A stretch of DNA of 64,000 bases, from positions 186,001 to 250,000 of the forward strand of contig NZ_SRRU01000010.1 in the NCBI RefSeq assembly GCF_004784465.1, in the 5' to 3' direction. Position numbers and translations under genes: made by a program. Positions 8,540 through 16,617 of this stretch are shown piece after piece. The stretch comes from Streptomyces griseoluteus. Lineage in GTDB: Bacteria > Actinomycetota > Actinomycetes > Streptomycetales > Streptomycetaceae. The first letter of the stretch is position 1. Each line of letters starts with the position of its first letter. A model generated the notes under the pieces. It saw nothing but the letters and a program-made list of their open reading frames with translations, had not been told where the DNA came from and made no database searches.

Positions 8540-9136
8540 ATGGCACCGCGCATCCTGCTGGCCCGGCACGGACAGACGGCCTGGTCGCTGTCCGGCAAGC
8601 ACACGGGCAGGACCGACGTGCCGCTCCTCGAGGAGGGCCGGCGCGGGGCCAAGCTGCTCGGCGAGCGGCTGCGGCACACGCCGCCGGCCGGATTCGCGGA
8701 CGTGGAGGTGCGCACCAGCCCGCTGGTCCGCGCGCACGAGACCTGCGAGCTGGCCGGGTTCGAGGACCGCGCCGAGGTGTGGGACACGCTCATGGAGTGG
8801 GACTACGGCGCCTACGAGGGCATGACCCCGGCCGAGATCCAGGACGTCCGGCCCGGCTGGCTGATCTGGCGCGACGGGGTCCCCGAGGGCGAGACGCTCG
8901 CGGAGGTCACCGCCCGCGCGGACGAGGTCGTCCAGTGGGCCCGCTCCGCCGACCGCGACGTCCTGATCTTCGCCCACGGCCACATCCTGCGCTCCATCGG
9001 CGCCCGCTGGCTCGGCCTCCCCATCGACTTCGCCGCCCGCCTGCGCCTCAACCCCACCTCCCTGTCCACCCTCGGCTGGGCCTACGGCGAGCCGGCGATC
9101 GAGAGCTGGAACGACACCGGGCATCTCGTCGGCTAG
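8540..9136 (+). CDS. Histidine phosphatase (phosphoglycerate mutase-like)
   Basis: This 198-aa protein starts at the ATG at 8540, preceded by GGAAAGG. The RHG signature LARHGQT gives the phospho-accepting His10, and EWDYGAYEG and FAHGHILR supply the other active-site residues of the two-histidine phosphatase fold. The size fits a small cofactor-independent acid phosphatase rather than a glycolytic mutase. It is monocistronic and divergent from the PAP2 gene; the substrate is unknown. Confidence 0.88.
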   Translation: MAPRILLARHGQTAWSLSGKHTGRTDVPLLEEGRRGAKLLGERLRHTPPAGFADVEVRTSPLVRAHETCELAGFEDRAEVWDTLMEWDYGAYEGMTPAEIQDVRPGWLIWRDGVPEGETLAEVTARADEVVQWARSADRDVLIFAHGHILRSIGARWLGLPIDFAARLRLNPTSLSTLGWAYGEPAIESWNDTGHLVG

Positions 9137-9199
9137 GCCTGTCCGACCATTCGCGTCGTCACCCGGAGCGCGGCAGACGGGAATCGTCAGACAGGCCCT

Positions 9200-9215
9200 G
9201 GGGGAAACACCCCCC
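9200..9215. terminator. Short G/C hairpin between convergent genes
   Basis: GGGGG (9200-9204) and CCCCC (from 9210) enclose AAACA, between the convergent histidine phosphatase and XRE/TPR regulator. A longer pairing of GGCCTGTC near 9137 with GACAGGCC near 9190 encloses the same region. This is a plausible bidirectional terminator. Confidence 0.5.
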
Positions 9216-9233
9216 TGGGGAGGCTCGCGCTTT

Positions 9234-10625
9234 CTATCCCCGCCGGGGCCGCGGCAACGACGCGTGACGGTCCAGGAAGTCCGCCACTCCGGTGGCGCGA
9301 CGGTGGGGCAGCAGCACCCGCGCGGTGCCCGCCAGCATGGTCTGGATACGGGAGGACTGGACCTGGGCGAGCAGGTCCAGCACCCGCAGCCCGGCGGTGG
9401 CCGCTTCGTCGGGGTGGCCGTCGCGGGCCAGGTCGTCGGCGAGTTCGGCGGTGTACAGGGCGATGTTGCGGGAGAAGTGCGGGTCCTGGAGGCGGGCCGC
9501 CCGGCGGGCGTGCCGGGTCGCCCGGCCCCAGTCGCCCAGCGTCGACCAGCACTGCGCCTCCAGACCGGCCAGCTCGGCCTCGCCGTAGAAGCTCATCCAC
9601 TCCGGGTCGGCCTCGCACGTACCGCGCCCGAACAGCGCCTGCGCCCGTACGAGTGCCTGTTCGCAGCCGGTGCGGTCGGCGAGCCCCGCCCAGCCGCCCG
9701 CCTCGCGCAGCGCCAGCAGCGACATCAGCCGGGGCGAGCCCAGCGGGCGGGCGGCCCGCTGGGCGGCCTGCGCGGCGCGGACCGCCTCACGGGGGCGCCC
9801 GGCGTCCCGCGCGAGGAAGGCGGTGTTGCAGAAGGCGTGCGCCTCCAGACCCGCGTCCCCGGTCATCCGGGCGGTGGCCAGCGCCTCCGCGTAGTGCGAG
9901 CGGGCGTCGTCGAAGCGGCCCGAGTCATGGGCCAGCCAGCCCACCGAGATGGCGAGTTCACCGGCGCCCGAGTGCAGCCGCTCGGCGGTGGTCTGTCGGG
10001 TGGCGCCCGCGTCCAGCAGGGCGTACGCGGCGCGCAGGGGCTCCGCCGCGCGCCGGTACAGGCCGTCCGCGCCGTGCTTGTCGTCCAGCAGCCGGATGCG
10101 CCGGACGGCCTCCTCGACGGCGGCCGCCTCCGAGGTGCCCGGCCGCCGCGCGGCGGCCGAGGCGTCCGTGGCGATGCCCAGCGGGCCCAGCGTGGCGGCG
10201 GCCGCCACCGTGGCACCCGTACCGGTCATGAATGCGCGACGCAGCACGTCGCTCTCCTCGTGGTTCAGGGGGTCGTAAGGATGCTCGTACGCGGCGGCCG
10301 GGGCGGCGCCCGGTGGCGCGGCCGGGCGCGCGCCGCGCCCCCGCACGGCCGAGCGGGGCGCGAAGCCGAGGTCGGCGAGGGTGCGGCCGGGGAACATGTG
10401 CAGGAACACCCGCTCGTACGCGTAGTTGGGACAGCGGATCTCACCCGCCTCGACTCTCCCGACGTAGCGCGCGTCGCAGCTCACCCGCTCGCCGATCTCC
10501 CGCGCCGCGCGCCGCACCAGGGCGGCGAACTCGGCGGGGGAACGGCGGCCGCGCATCTGCCGGAAGGCGGTGTTGGGGCGGGGCGGCCGGTCGGGCTGCG
10601 CCGGGGTATCGGTTGACGACGCCAT
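9234..10625 (-). CDS. XRE/TPR regulator, NsdA-like
   Basis: This 463-aa protein starts at the ATG at 10625 behind AGAGGA. Residues about 15-80 form a helix-turn-helix-like unit (SPAEFAALVRRAAREIG ... YVGRVEAGEIRCPN). An Ala/Pro linker follows, then MTGTGATVAAAATLGP and a long array of TPR-like helices (GELAISVGWLAHDSGRFDDA, HAFCNTAFLARDAGR, ALYTAELADDLARDG). This layout matches the NsdA family of Streptomyces, which in S. coelicolor negatively affects sporulation and antibiotic production. Which paralogue this is cannot be decided here. It is the only gene of its transcription unit. Confidence 0.78.
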   Translation of the reverse strand: MASSTDTPAQPDRPPRPNTAFRQMRGRRSPAEFAALVRRAAREIGERVSCDARYVGRVEAGEIRCPNYAYERVFLHMFPGRTLADLGFAPRSAVRGRGARPAAPPGAAPAAAYEHPYDPLNHEESDVLRRAFMTGTGATVAAAATLGPLGIATDASAAARRPGTSEAAAVEEAVRRIRLLDDKHGADGLYRRAAEPLRAAYALLDAGATRQTTAERLHSGAGELAISVGWLAHDSGRFDDARSHYAEALATARMTGDAGLEAHAFCNTAFLARDAGRPREAVRAAQAAQRAARPLGSPRLMSLLALREAGGWAGLADRTGCEQALVRAQALFGRGTCEADPEWMSFYGEAELAGLEAQCWSTLGDWGRATRHARRAARLQDPHFSRNIALYTAELADDLARDGHPDEAATAGLRVLDLLAQVQSSRIQTMLAGTARVLLPHRRATGVADFLDRHASLPRPRRG

Positions 10626-10890
10626 GGCCGGTCCTCTCGTGCGAACCGTCGAACCATGCCGGAACGGCAGCCTCCACGGGTGTGGTCACCCGTGTGACAC
10701 CGTGGGTCCGGCGGGGCAAGAACGTACAGGCTGTGTCCGGGCCGACACGCAGTGTTTGGCTACAAAACGGATATCTCATCCACGATCTGCCATGAACTGC
10801 CATCCTTTGCGGCGCACTTGTGCCGTAGCCCTTGACGCCGTCCCGCGTTGTACCTGACGGACCGCAACAGGCAGCGTGCTGGAGGCCGGC
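10626..10890. other. Divergent promoter region of the NsdA-like gene
   Basis: These 265 bases separate two divergent starts. The middle (about 10735-10800) is noticeably more A/T-rich than the surroundings (TACAAAACGGATATCTCATC), as expected for promoter DNA. I found no clean -35/-10 pair with standard spacing and no RNA gene. Confidence 0.4.
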
Positions 10891-11298
10891 ATGGAGACCC
10901 GTCCGAACAACGATCCGTGTCTGGTGCCGTCGTGGTCGCGGCCGCCCGGCGACGCGGCGTGCGACCTGGTCACGGTGCCGACCCGCCAAGGCCTGGAGGC
11001 CGTGGACATCCTGCGCCGGGAGGCCGCCGAGGGCGTCGGCCCGGTGCTGCACGACGACGGCCGCGACACCCTCGGCTTCCTCGTCCCGCCCGGCACGGCC
11101 GGCCACTGGGACGTGCCGGGCAGCACCTGTGTCCGCACCTCCGGGCGCGGCCTCCGGCTGAACCCGGAGCCGCCCGTGCAGGGTTCCGACTGGCTGCTGC
11201 CGCCCGGCGAGGCCGACCTCGCCACCGACCCGGCCACCCTGCGCCGGGCGCTCGGCGAGGCGGCCCGGCTGATCGAGGCCGCCGACAGCTGCCGCTGA
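10891..11298 (+). CDS. Small prim-pol-like hypothetical protein
   Basis: This 135-aa protein starts at the ATG at 10891 behind GGAGG. The order of elements, TRQGLEAVDILRRE, GPVLHDDGRDTLGFLVPPGTA, SDWLLPP and a C-terminal helix ALGEAARLIEAA, parallels the protein at 2161-2736. Both look like short members of the actinobacterial group annotated as prim-pol N-terminal-like. There is no evident catalytic metal triad, so enzymatic activity is doubtful. It faces the NsdA-like gene divergently and precedes the spermidine-synthase-like gene by 46 bases. Confidence 0.65.
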   Translation: METRPNNDPCLVPSWSRPPGDAACDLVTVPTRQGLEAVDILRREAAEGVGPVLHDDGRDTLGFLVPPGTAGHWDVPGSTCVRTSGRGLRLNPEPPVQGSDWLLPPGEADLATDPATLRRALGEAARLIEAADSCR

Positions 11299-11344
11299 CC
11301 GGCGCCGTGCGGCAGGCGCCCGGGCCACCTGCGAGAATGGGCCG

Positions 11345-12211
11345 GTGGGCAGGTCCAGGGACAACCGGCGCAGGGCGGCCGCCGAAGCGGTGGTGGAGGC
11401 CGTCGAGGGCGGCCTCGCGGAACTCATACCCGACCCCGACAGGGCGCGGGCCTGGTCGTTGCTGATCGACGGCGCCCCGCAGTCGCACGTGGACCTGGAC
11501 GACCCGGCGCATCTGTCCTTCGAGTACCAGCGCCGCATCGGCCATGTCATCGACCTGGCCGCCCCGCCCGGCAAGCCGGTTCAGGCGGTGCATCTCGGCG
11601 GTGGTGCGCTCACCCTGGCCCGCTACACCGCGGCGACCCGGCCCCGCTCGACCCAGCAGGTGGTGGAGCGCGACGCGGCCCTGGTCCAACTGGTCCGCCG
11701 GGAACTGCCTCTTGACCCCGGCGCCCGGATACGGGTGCGCTCGGCCGACGCCCGCGAGGGGCTCGCCAAGGTGCCGGACGGCTGGGCCGACCTGATCGTC
11801 GCCGACGTCTTCAGCGGCGCCCGCACCCCGGCCCACCTCACGTCGACCGAGTTCCTCGACGAGGTCCGCCGGGCCCTGCGTCCCGGCGGCGTCTACACCG
11901 CCAACCTCGCCGACGGGCCCCCGCTCGCCCACCTGCGCGCCCAGATCGCCACGGCGGCGGCCCGCTTCGCCGAACTCGCCCTGATCGCCGACCCGGCGGT
12001 GCTGCGCGGCAAGCGCTTCGGCAACGCGATCCTGGTCGCCTCCGACAGCCCGCTCCCGCTCGCCGAACTCACCCGCAGGGCCGCCTCCGACCCCCACCCG
12101 GCCCGCCTCGAACACGGCGCGAGACTCATGGACTTCACCGGCGGCGCGACCCCGGTGACGGACATCTCGGCAGTCGCCTCACCGGCTCCGCCGCCCTCCG
12201 TGTTCCGCTGA
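11345..12211 (+). CDS. Spermidine synthase-like SAM-dependent protein
   Basis: This 288-aa protein starts at GTG 11345. The Rossmann core is visible: VQAVHLGGGALTLARY (cofactor loop), VVERDAALVQLVRREL (acidic residue after the second strand), RVRSADAREGL and WADLIVADVFSGARTP, ending with a RPGGVYTANLAD strand. This is the polyamine synthase/methyltransferase fold. True spermidine synthases transfer an aminopropyl group to putrescine. This protein lacks a recognisable GGGDG motif and may be one of the stand-alone paralogues of uncertain substrate. Confidence 0.75.
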   Translation: MGRSRDNRRRAAAEAVVEAVEGGLAELIPDPDRARAWSLLIDGAPQSHVDLDDPAHLSFEYQRRIGHVIDLAAPPGKPVQAVHLGGGALTLARYTAATRPRSTQQVVERDAALVQLVRRELPLDPGARIRVRSADAREGLAKVPDGWADLIVADVFSGARTPAHLTSTEFLDEVRRALRPGGVYTANLADGPPLAHLRAQIATAAARFAELALIADPAVLRGKRFGNAILVASDSPLPLAELTRRAASDPHPARLEHGARLMDFTGGATPVTDISAVASPAPPPSVFR

Positions 12212-12217
12212 ACTCCC

Positions 12218-12745
12218 CTAGTACGTCTGCACGTCCACGTGCGGCGGACCGTCGTGCCAGTCGCAGAAGACCGTCACGCGGTCGGTGCTGCGGCTGAACT
12301 CCACCCTGATCCAGGTCTCCGTCTTCCACACCTGCATCGACCAGCCGGTCCCCGGGGTCGCGGAGACCAGGGTCGCGCTCGCGGGGCCGAGGTCGAACAC
12401 CGCCCGGCCACCGCCGGTGTCGTACGCCTTGACGTTGCCGGCGGGGGTGGCAGGTGCCGGGGGAGCCGGGGTCGGGGGGGCCGCGGACGCGGTCCGGGCC
12501 GGGGTGGGGGACGGGGGTGCCGAGGTGCGGCGGGGTGTGGGCGTGGGGGTCGGTGCCGGGGGCGTCGGCGTCGCGGTGGAGGCGTGGGCCGCGGCCTCGG
12601 CCGCGGTGATCGGTACGGCGCGCGGGGGGTCGTACGCCGTGCCCGCCATCACCGTGTGCACGCCCCACCAGGACAGCGTGGTCGCCGCCGCGGTGGCCAG
12701 CAGCCACGCAAGTACATGTACGAGTCCTCTGCGCATCGGGGCCAT
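12218..12745 (-). CDS. Membrane-anchored hypothetical protein with Pro/Thr linker
   Basis: This 175-aa protein starts at ATG 12745 behind TGAGGC. Residues about 6-35 form one hydrophobic segment (signal anchor or uncleaved signal). Residues about 55-105 are almost entirely Pro/Thr/Ala/Ser, a typical extracellular spacer. The last 70 residues form a small beta-rich domain (AVFDLGPASATLVSA ... WSMQVWKTETWIRVEF ... VTVFCDWHDGPP). It is convergent with the spermidine-synthase-like gene. The extracytoplasmic domain has no family I recognise. Confidence 0.7.
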   Translation of the reverse strand: MAPMRRGLVHVLAWLLATAAATTLSWWGVHTVMAGTAYDPPRAVPITAAEAAAHASTATPTPPAPTPTPTPRRTSAPPSPTPARTASAAPPTPAPPAPATPAGNVKAYDTGGGRAVFDLGPASATLVSATPGTGWSMQVWKTETWIRVEFSRSTDRVTVFCDWHDGPPHVDVQTY

Positions 12746-12875
12746 ACTGCCTCAGCGGCCACGCGCCGCGCAGGCGACCCCGGTTGTGGACAGGCGGTTG
12801 GCGGCGAGGAGTTGTCCACAGGGAGTTGTCCACAGGCCAACACTTCGCTGGTCCGCATGGCGTACGGTGCGGCGC

Positions 12876-13580
12876 ATGGCAAGTGTGCTCGTGGTCGAGG
12901 ACGATCAGTTCGTCCGCTCGGCACTGATCCGGCATCTCACCGACGCCGCCCACGTGGTGCGCAGCGTCGGTACCGCGCTGGAGGCGCTGCGCGAGGTCGC
13001 CCATCTCCGGTTCGACGTGGTCATACTCGACCTCGGACTGCCCGACCTGGACGGCTCCGAGGCGCTGAAGATGCTGCGCGGCATCACCGACGTGCCCGTC
13101 ATCATCGCCACCGCGCGGGACGACGAGACGGAGATCGTCCGGCTGCTCAACGCCGGGGCGGACGACTACCTGACCAAGCCCTTCTCGGTCGAGCACCTCT
13201 CCGCCCGCATCGCCGCCGTCCTGCGCCGCTCCCGCTCCGGCGCCGCCGAGCCACCACCCTCGCCGGTGATCCGGGTCGGCGGCCTCACCGTCGACCCGCT
13301 GCGCCGCCAGGCCGAGCTGGACGGCGCCCGACTCGACCTGACCCGGCGCGAGTTCGACCTGCTCGCCTTCCTCGCCGGCCGCCCCGGCGTGGTCGTCCCG
13401 CGCAAGGAACTGCTCGCCGAGGTCTGGCAGCAGTCCTACGGGGACGACCAGACCATCGACGTCCATCTGTCCTGGCTCCGGCGCAAGCTGGGCGAGACGG
13501 CGGCCCGGCCCCGCTATCTGCACACCCTGCGCGGGGTCGGGGTCAAGCTGGAGCCGCCCGCCGTGGGGGACCTCCGATGA
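12876..13580 (+). CDS. OmpR-family response regulator
   Basis: This 234-aa protein starts at ATG 12876. The receiver domain (residues 1-115) contains the acidic pair EDD at 8-10, phosphorylated Asp52 in VVILDLGLPD and the conserved lysine in YLTKPF. The C-terminal half is a winged-helix DNA-binding domain (LTRREFDLLAFLA ... TIDVHLSWLRRKLGE ... YLHTLRGVGVKL). Its stop overlaps the kinase start (ATGA), so the two are translationally coupled. The signal and regulon are unknown; it sits directly upstream of a chitinase, but the chitinase has its own DasR-like site. Confidence 0.93.
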   Translation: MASVLVVEDDQFVRSALIRHLTDAAHVVRSVGTALEALREVAHLRFDVVILDLGLPDLDGSEALKMLRGITDVPVIIATARDDETEIVRLLNAGADDYLTKPFSVEHLSARIAAVLRRSRSGAAEPPPSPVIRVGGLTVDPLRRQAELDGARLDLTRREFDLLAFLAGRPGVVVPRKELLAEVWQQSYGDDQTIDVHLSWLRRKLGETAARPRYLHTLRGVGVKLEPPAVGDLR

Positions 13581-14953
13581 GATGGGCCCTGGTCAAGGTC
13601 TGCCTGGCGGTGACCACCATGGTCGTCGTCGCCTTCGCCGTCCCGCTCGGCCTGGTCGTCAAGGAGATGGCCCGCGACCGCGCCTTCGCCGGCGCCGAGC
13701 GCGAGGCCGCCGCCGTGGCGCCCGCGCTCTCCATCACCACCGACCGGGACGAGCTGGAGCGGGTGGTGGCCGCGGCCGGGGCCGACTCCGGGATGTCCGT
13801 GCACCTGCCCGCCGACGGTGAGCGGGGCGCGCTCGACCTGGGCCGGGGGAGGGCCGCGGAGAGGGACATCGAGGCGGTGCGCCGGATGGGCCGCGCCTCC
13901 ACCACCGAGGTCACCGGAGGCTCCGCCCTGCTGCAGCCGGTCGCGCTCGGCTCCGGTGCCATCGCGGTGGTCGAGGTATGGGTGCCCGAGGCCGCGATGA
14001 GCAACGGGGTGGGCACGGCCTGGGCGGTGCTCGCCGCCGTGGGGCTCGCGCTGATCGCCGGTTCGGTCGCGGTCGCCGACCGGCTCGGGGTGCGCATGGT
14101 GCGCCCCGCCCGGCGACTGGTGGAGGGCGCGCGCGAACTGGGTGACGGGCAGCTCGGGGCACGGGTGCCCGAGGAAGGGCCGACCGAACTGCGGCTCGCC
14201 GCCGTCGCGTTCAACTCCATGGCCGATCAAGTGGTCCAGCTCCTCGCCAACGAGCGGGAACTGGCCGCCGACCTCTCGCACCGGCTGCGTACCCCGCTCA
14301 CCGTGCTCCGGCTGAACGCCGCCTCGCTGGGCGCCGGTGCCGCCGCCGACCAGACCCGCGCCGCCGTGGCCCAGCTGGAGGGCGAGGTCGACACGATCAT
14401 CCGTACCGCCCGCGAGGCCAAGCCGCAGACGGCGGCCGTGGGGCCGGGCACGGGGTGTGACGTGGCCGAAGTGGTGCGGGGGCGCATGGAGTTCTGGTCC
14501 GCGCTCGCCGAGGACGAGGGCCGCAAGTGGCGGGTGGCCGGCGCCGAGCGGCCGGTACGGGTCCCGGTGGCCCGGGCCGACCTGGCCGCCGCCTTGGACG
14601 CTCTGCTGGGCAACGTCTTCCGGCACACCGCCGAGGGCACCGCCTTCGCGGTCGACGTCCACCACGCCGAGGACGCGGTGATCGTGCTGGTCTCCGACGC
14701 GGGCCCCGGCATACCCGACCCGCGGGCGGCGATGGCCCGCGGCCGGGGTTCCGGCACGGCGGGCTCGACCGGGCTCGGCCTGGACATCGTGCGCCGTCTG
14801 GCCGAGTCCACGGGCGGGGACGTCCGCATCGGCTCCTCCGTGCTCGGTGGCACCGAGGTGCGGATCTGGCTCCAGCTCGACGCCCGCAAGCCCGCCGGAC
14901 GCGGCCACCGGGGCACCGTACGCAGGCGGCGCAAGCTGATACCCAGCCGCTGA
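13577..14953 (+). CDS. Sensor histidine kinase
   Basis: This 458-aa kinase is coupled to the preceding regulator by a four-base overlap. There are two membrane helices (about 8-30 and 150-172) with an extracytoplasmic loop of ~120 residues, then a HAMP segment (VRPARRLVEGARELGDGQLGARV). The H-box DLSHRLRTPLTVL carries the phosphorylated His235. The ATPase domain has an N-box-like ALDALLGNVFRHT and G-boxes DAGPGIPDP and GSTGLGLDIV. The tail is short and basic. It is a complete kinase of ordinary length. Confidence 0.93.
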   Translation: MRWALVKVCLAVTTMVVVAFAVPLGLVVKEMARDRAFAGAEREAAAVAPALSITTDRDELERVVAAAGADSGMSVHLPADGERGALDLGRGRAAERDIEAVRRMGRASTTEVTGGSALLQPVALGSGAIAVVEVWVPEAAMSNGVGTAWAVLAAVGLALIAGSVAVADRLGVRMVRPARRLVEGARELGDGQLGARVPEEGPTELRLAAVAFNSMADQVVQLLANERELAADLSHRLRTPLTVLRLNAASLGAGAAADQTRAAVAQLEGEVDTIIRTAREAKPQTAAVGPGTGCDVAEVVRGRMEFWSALAEDEGRKWRVAGAERPVRVPVARADLAAALDALLGNVFRHTAEGTAFAVDVHHAEDAVIVLVSDAGPGIPDPRAAMARGRGSGTAGSTGLGLDIVRRLAESTGGDVRIGSSVLGGTEVRIWLQLDARKPAGRGHRGTVRRRRKLIPSR

Positions 14954-14967
14954 GTGGTCTCGACCTT
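14953..14967. promoter_or_regulatory. DasR-responsive (dre-like) element upstream of the chitinase
   Basis: AGTGGTCTCGACCTT, beginning on the last base of the kinase stop codon and about 135 bases upstream of the chitinase start, closely matches the DasR target AGTGGTCTAGACCACT and the 12-base element known upstream of Streptomyces chitinase genes. DasR is the GntR-family regulator that releases DNA when glucosamine phosphates accumulate. The site is read by eye, with its right half imperfect. Confidence 0.6.
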
Positions 14968-15101
14968 TAACCGGTCCCGATCCCTTCCTTAAGCGCACCC
15001 TAAGCCTTTCAACCACCGTCCCCGATAAGCCGATTGCCGGATTCCGCATCGATAGCGTGCTGCCACCACCCCCCACCCCCGCACGAAGGACAGGCACGCC
15101 A

Positions 15102-16541
15102 ATGAGCACGCACCGGCGCAGGATCAGTGGCAGGAACAAGGCGATAGGCGGCGTGGTCGCGGCCGCCGTGGCCGGTGGCGGCGCGGTCCTGGTGACCGGG
15201 GTCGCGCACGCCGCCGGGGTCGGTGCCGCGTACACCAAGACCAGCGAGTGGTCGACCGGGTACAGCGCCCAGTACGTGGTGACCAACGACACCGGAGCGG
15301 CCAAGAAGGGCTGGAGCCTGGAGTTCGACCTCCCGGCCGGCTCCAAGCTCGGCTCGCTGTGGAACGCCGAGTCCAGCGTGAGCGGGCAGCACGTCACGGT
15401 GAAGGCCGCCAAGTGGGACACCGACGGGCTGGCCGCGGGCAAGTCGGTCACCGTCGGCTTCGTCGTCGACGGCGCGGGCGACCCCACCGGCTGCCGGATC
15501 GACGGCTCCGAGTGTGCCGCCGACCCCTCCGCCACCCCCGAGCCCAGCGGCCGCCCCACCGAGCCCGAGACCCCGGCGCCGACCCAGAGCACCCCCAGTC
15601 AGCCGGAGACGCCGGTCCCCACCAAGAGCGCGGGCAACGGCACCAAGGCGGCGGCCGGGTTCGCCCCGTACGTCGACACCTCGCTCTACCCGGCGTTCGA
15701 CCTGCTGGGCACCGCCGACGCCACCGGCGTGAAGAACTTCAACCTGGCCTTCGTCACCGACGGCGGCGGCTGCACCCCCAAGTGGGGCGGTGTGAGCGAC
15801 CTGACCGCCGACGGCGTGGCCGCCCAGATCGGTGCCCTGCGCGCCAAGGGCGGTGACGTCCGCGTCTCCTTCGGTGGCGCCTCCGGCTCGGAGCTGGCCA
15901 CCACCTGCTCCTCCGCCGACGCCCTGGCCGCCGCGTACGGCAAGGCGGTCGACGCCTTCAATCTGACCAAGGTCGACTTCGACGTGGAGGGCGGGGCGCT
16001 GCCCAACACCGCCGCCAACACCAAGCGTGCCCAGGCCATCGCCAAGCTCCAGGCCGCCCACCCCGGCCTGAACGTCTCCTACACCCTCCCGGTGATGCCC
16101 GAGGGCCTCACCCAGGACGGTGTGAACCTGCTGGCCGACGCCAAGGCCAACGGCGTCCGCGTCGACGGCGTCAACATCATGGCGATGGACTACGGCCCGG
16201 CGTACAGCGGCGACATGGGCGACTACGCGATCCAGGCCGCCACCGCCACCCAGGCCCAGATCAAGGGTGTCCTCGCGCTCTCCGAGGACGCCGCCTGGAA
16301 GACGGTGGGCGTCACCCCGATGATCGGTGTCAACGACGTGGCCACCGAGATCTTCAAGGTCGACGACGCCGGCCAGCTCGTGGACTTCGCCAAGTCCAAG
16401 GGCATCGGCTCGCTGTCCATGTGGTCCGGCACCCGTGACAAGAGCTGCGACGGCGGCACCAAGCCCACCGCCGACGCCACGTGCAGCTCGATCACCCAGG
16501 ACAAGTTCGCCTTCTCCAAGGCGTTCGCCGCCTTCAACTAG
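15102..16541 (+). CDS. Secreted chitinase, CBM2 plus GH18
   Basis: This 479-aa protein starts at ATG 15102. A signal peptide of about 37 residues ends near VAHAA. Residues about 38-135 form a family 2 cellulose/chitin-binding module (SEWSTGYSAQYVVTND, KKGWSLEFDLPAG). A Pro/Thr/Glu linker covers about 140-180. The GH18 barrel follows, with the catalytic DFDVE at 292-296, the glutamate being the acid. It hydrolyses beta-1,4 links in chitin outside the cell. A dre-like site upstream suggests control by DasR and N-acetylglucosamine. A perfect terminator follows the stop. Confidence 0.92.
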   Translation: MSTHRRRISGRNKAIGGVVAAAVAGGGAVLVTGVAHAAGVGAAYTKTSEWSTGYSAQYVVTNDTGAAKKGWSLEFDLPAGSKLGSLWNAESSVSGQHVTVKAAKWDTDGLAAGKSVTVGFVVDGAGDPTGCRIDGSECAADPSATPEPSGRPTEPETPAPTQSTPSQPETPVPTKSAGNGTKAAAGFAPYVDTSLYPAFDLLGTADATGVKNFNLAFVTDGGGCTPKWGGVSDLTADGVAAQIGALRAKGGDVRVSFGGASGSELATTCSSADALAAAYGKAVDAFNLTKVDFDVEGGALPNTAANTKRAQAIAKLQAAHPGLNVSYTLPVMPEGLTQDGVNLLADAKANGVRVDGVNIMAMDYGPAYSGDMGDYAIQAATATQAQIKGVLALSEDAAWKTVGVTPMIGVNDVATEIFKVDDAGQLVDFAKSKGIGSLSMWSGTRDKSCDGGTKPTADATCSSITQDKFAFSKAFAAFN

Positions 16542-16552
16542 GCGCGTACGAG

Positions 16553-16590
16553 AGTGAGGCCCGGCGGTGTCCAGACCGCCGGGCCTCACT
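16553..16590. terminator. Perfect 16-bp hairpin between chitinase and bglC
   Basis: AGTGAGGCCCGGCGGT (16553-16568) is exactly complementary to 16575-16590 around the loop GTCCAG. It sits between two convergent genes and should terminate both. Confidence 0.9.
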
Positions 16591-16617
16591 CGTGCGTCCG
16601 GGCGGGCCCGGAACCGG

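Noticed and set aside
12239..13576. Long plus-strand frame running into the histidine kinase
   Set aside because: The real genes are the minus-strand anchored protein and the plus-strand response regulator in another frame. Only the part from 13577 encodes the kinase.
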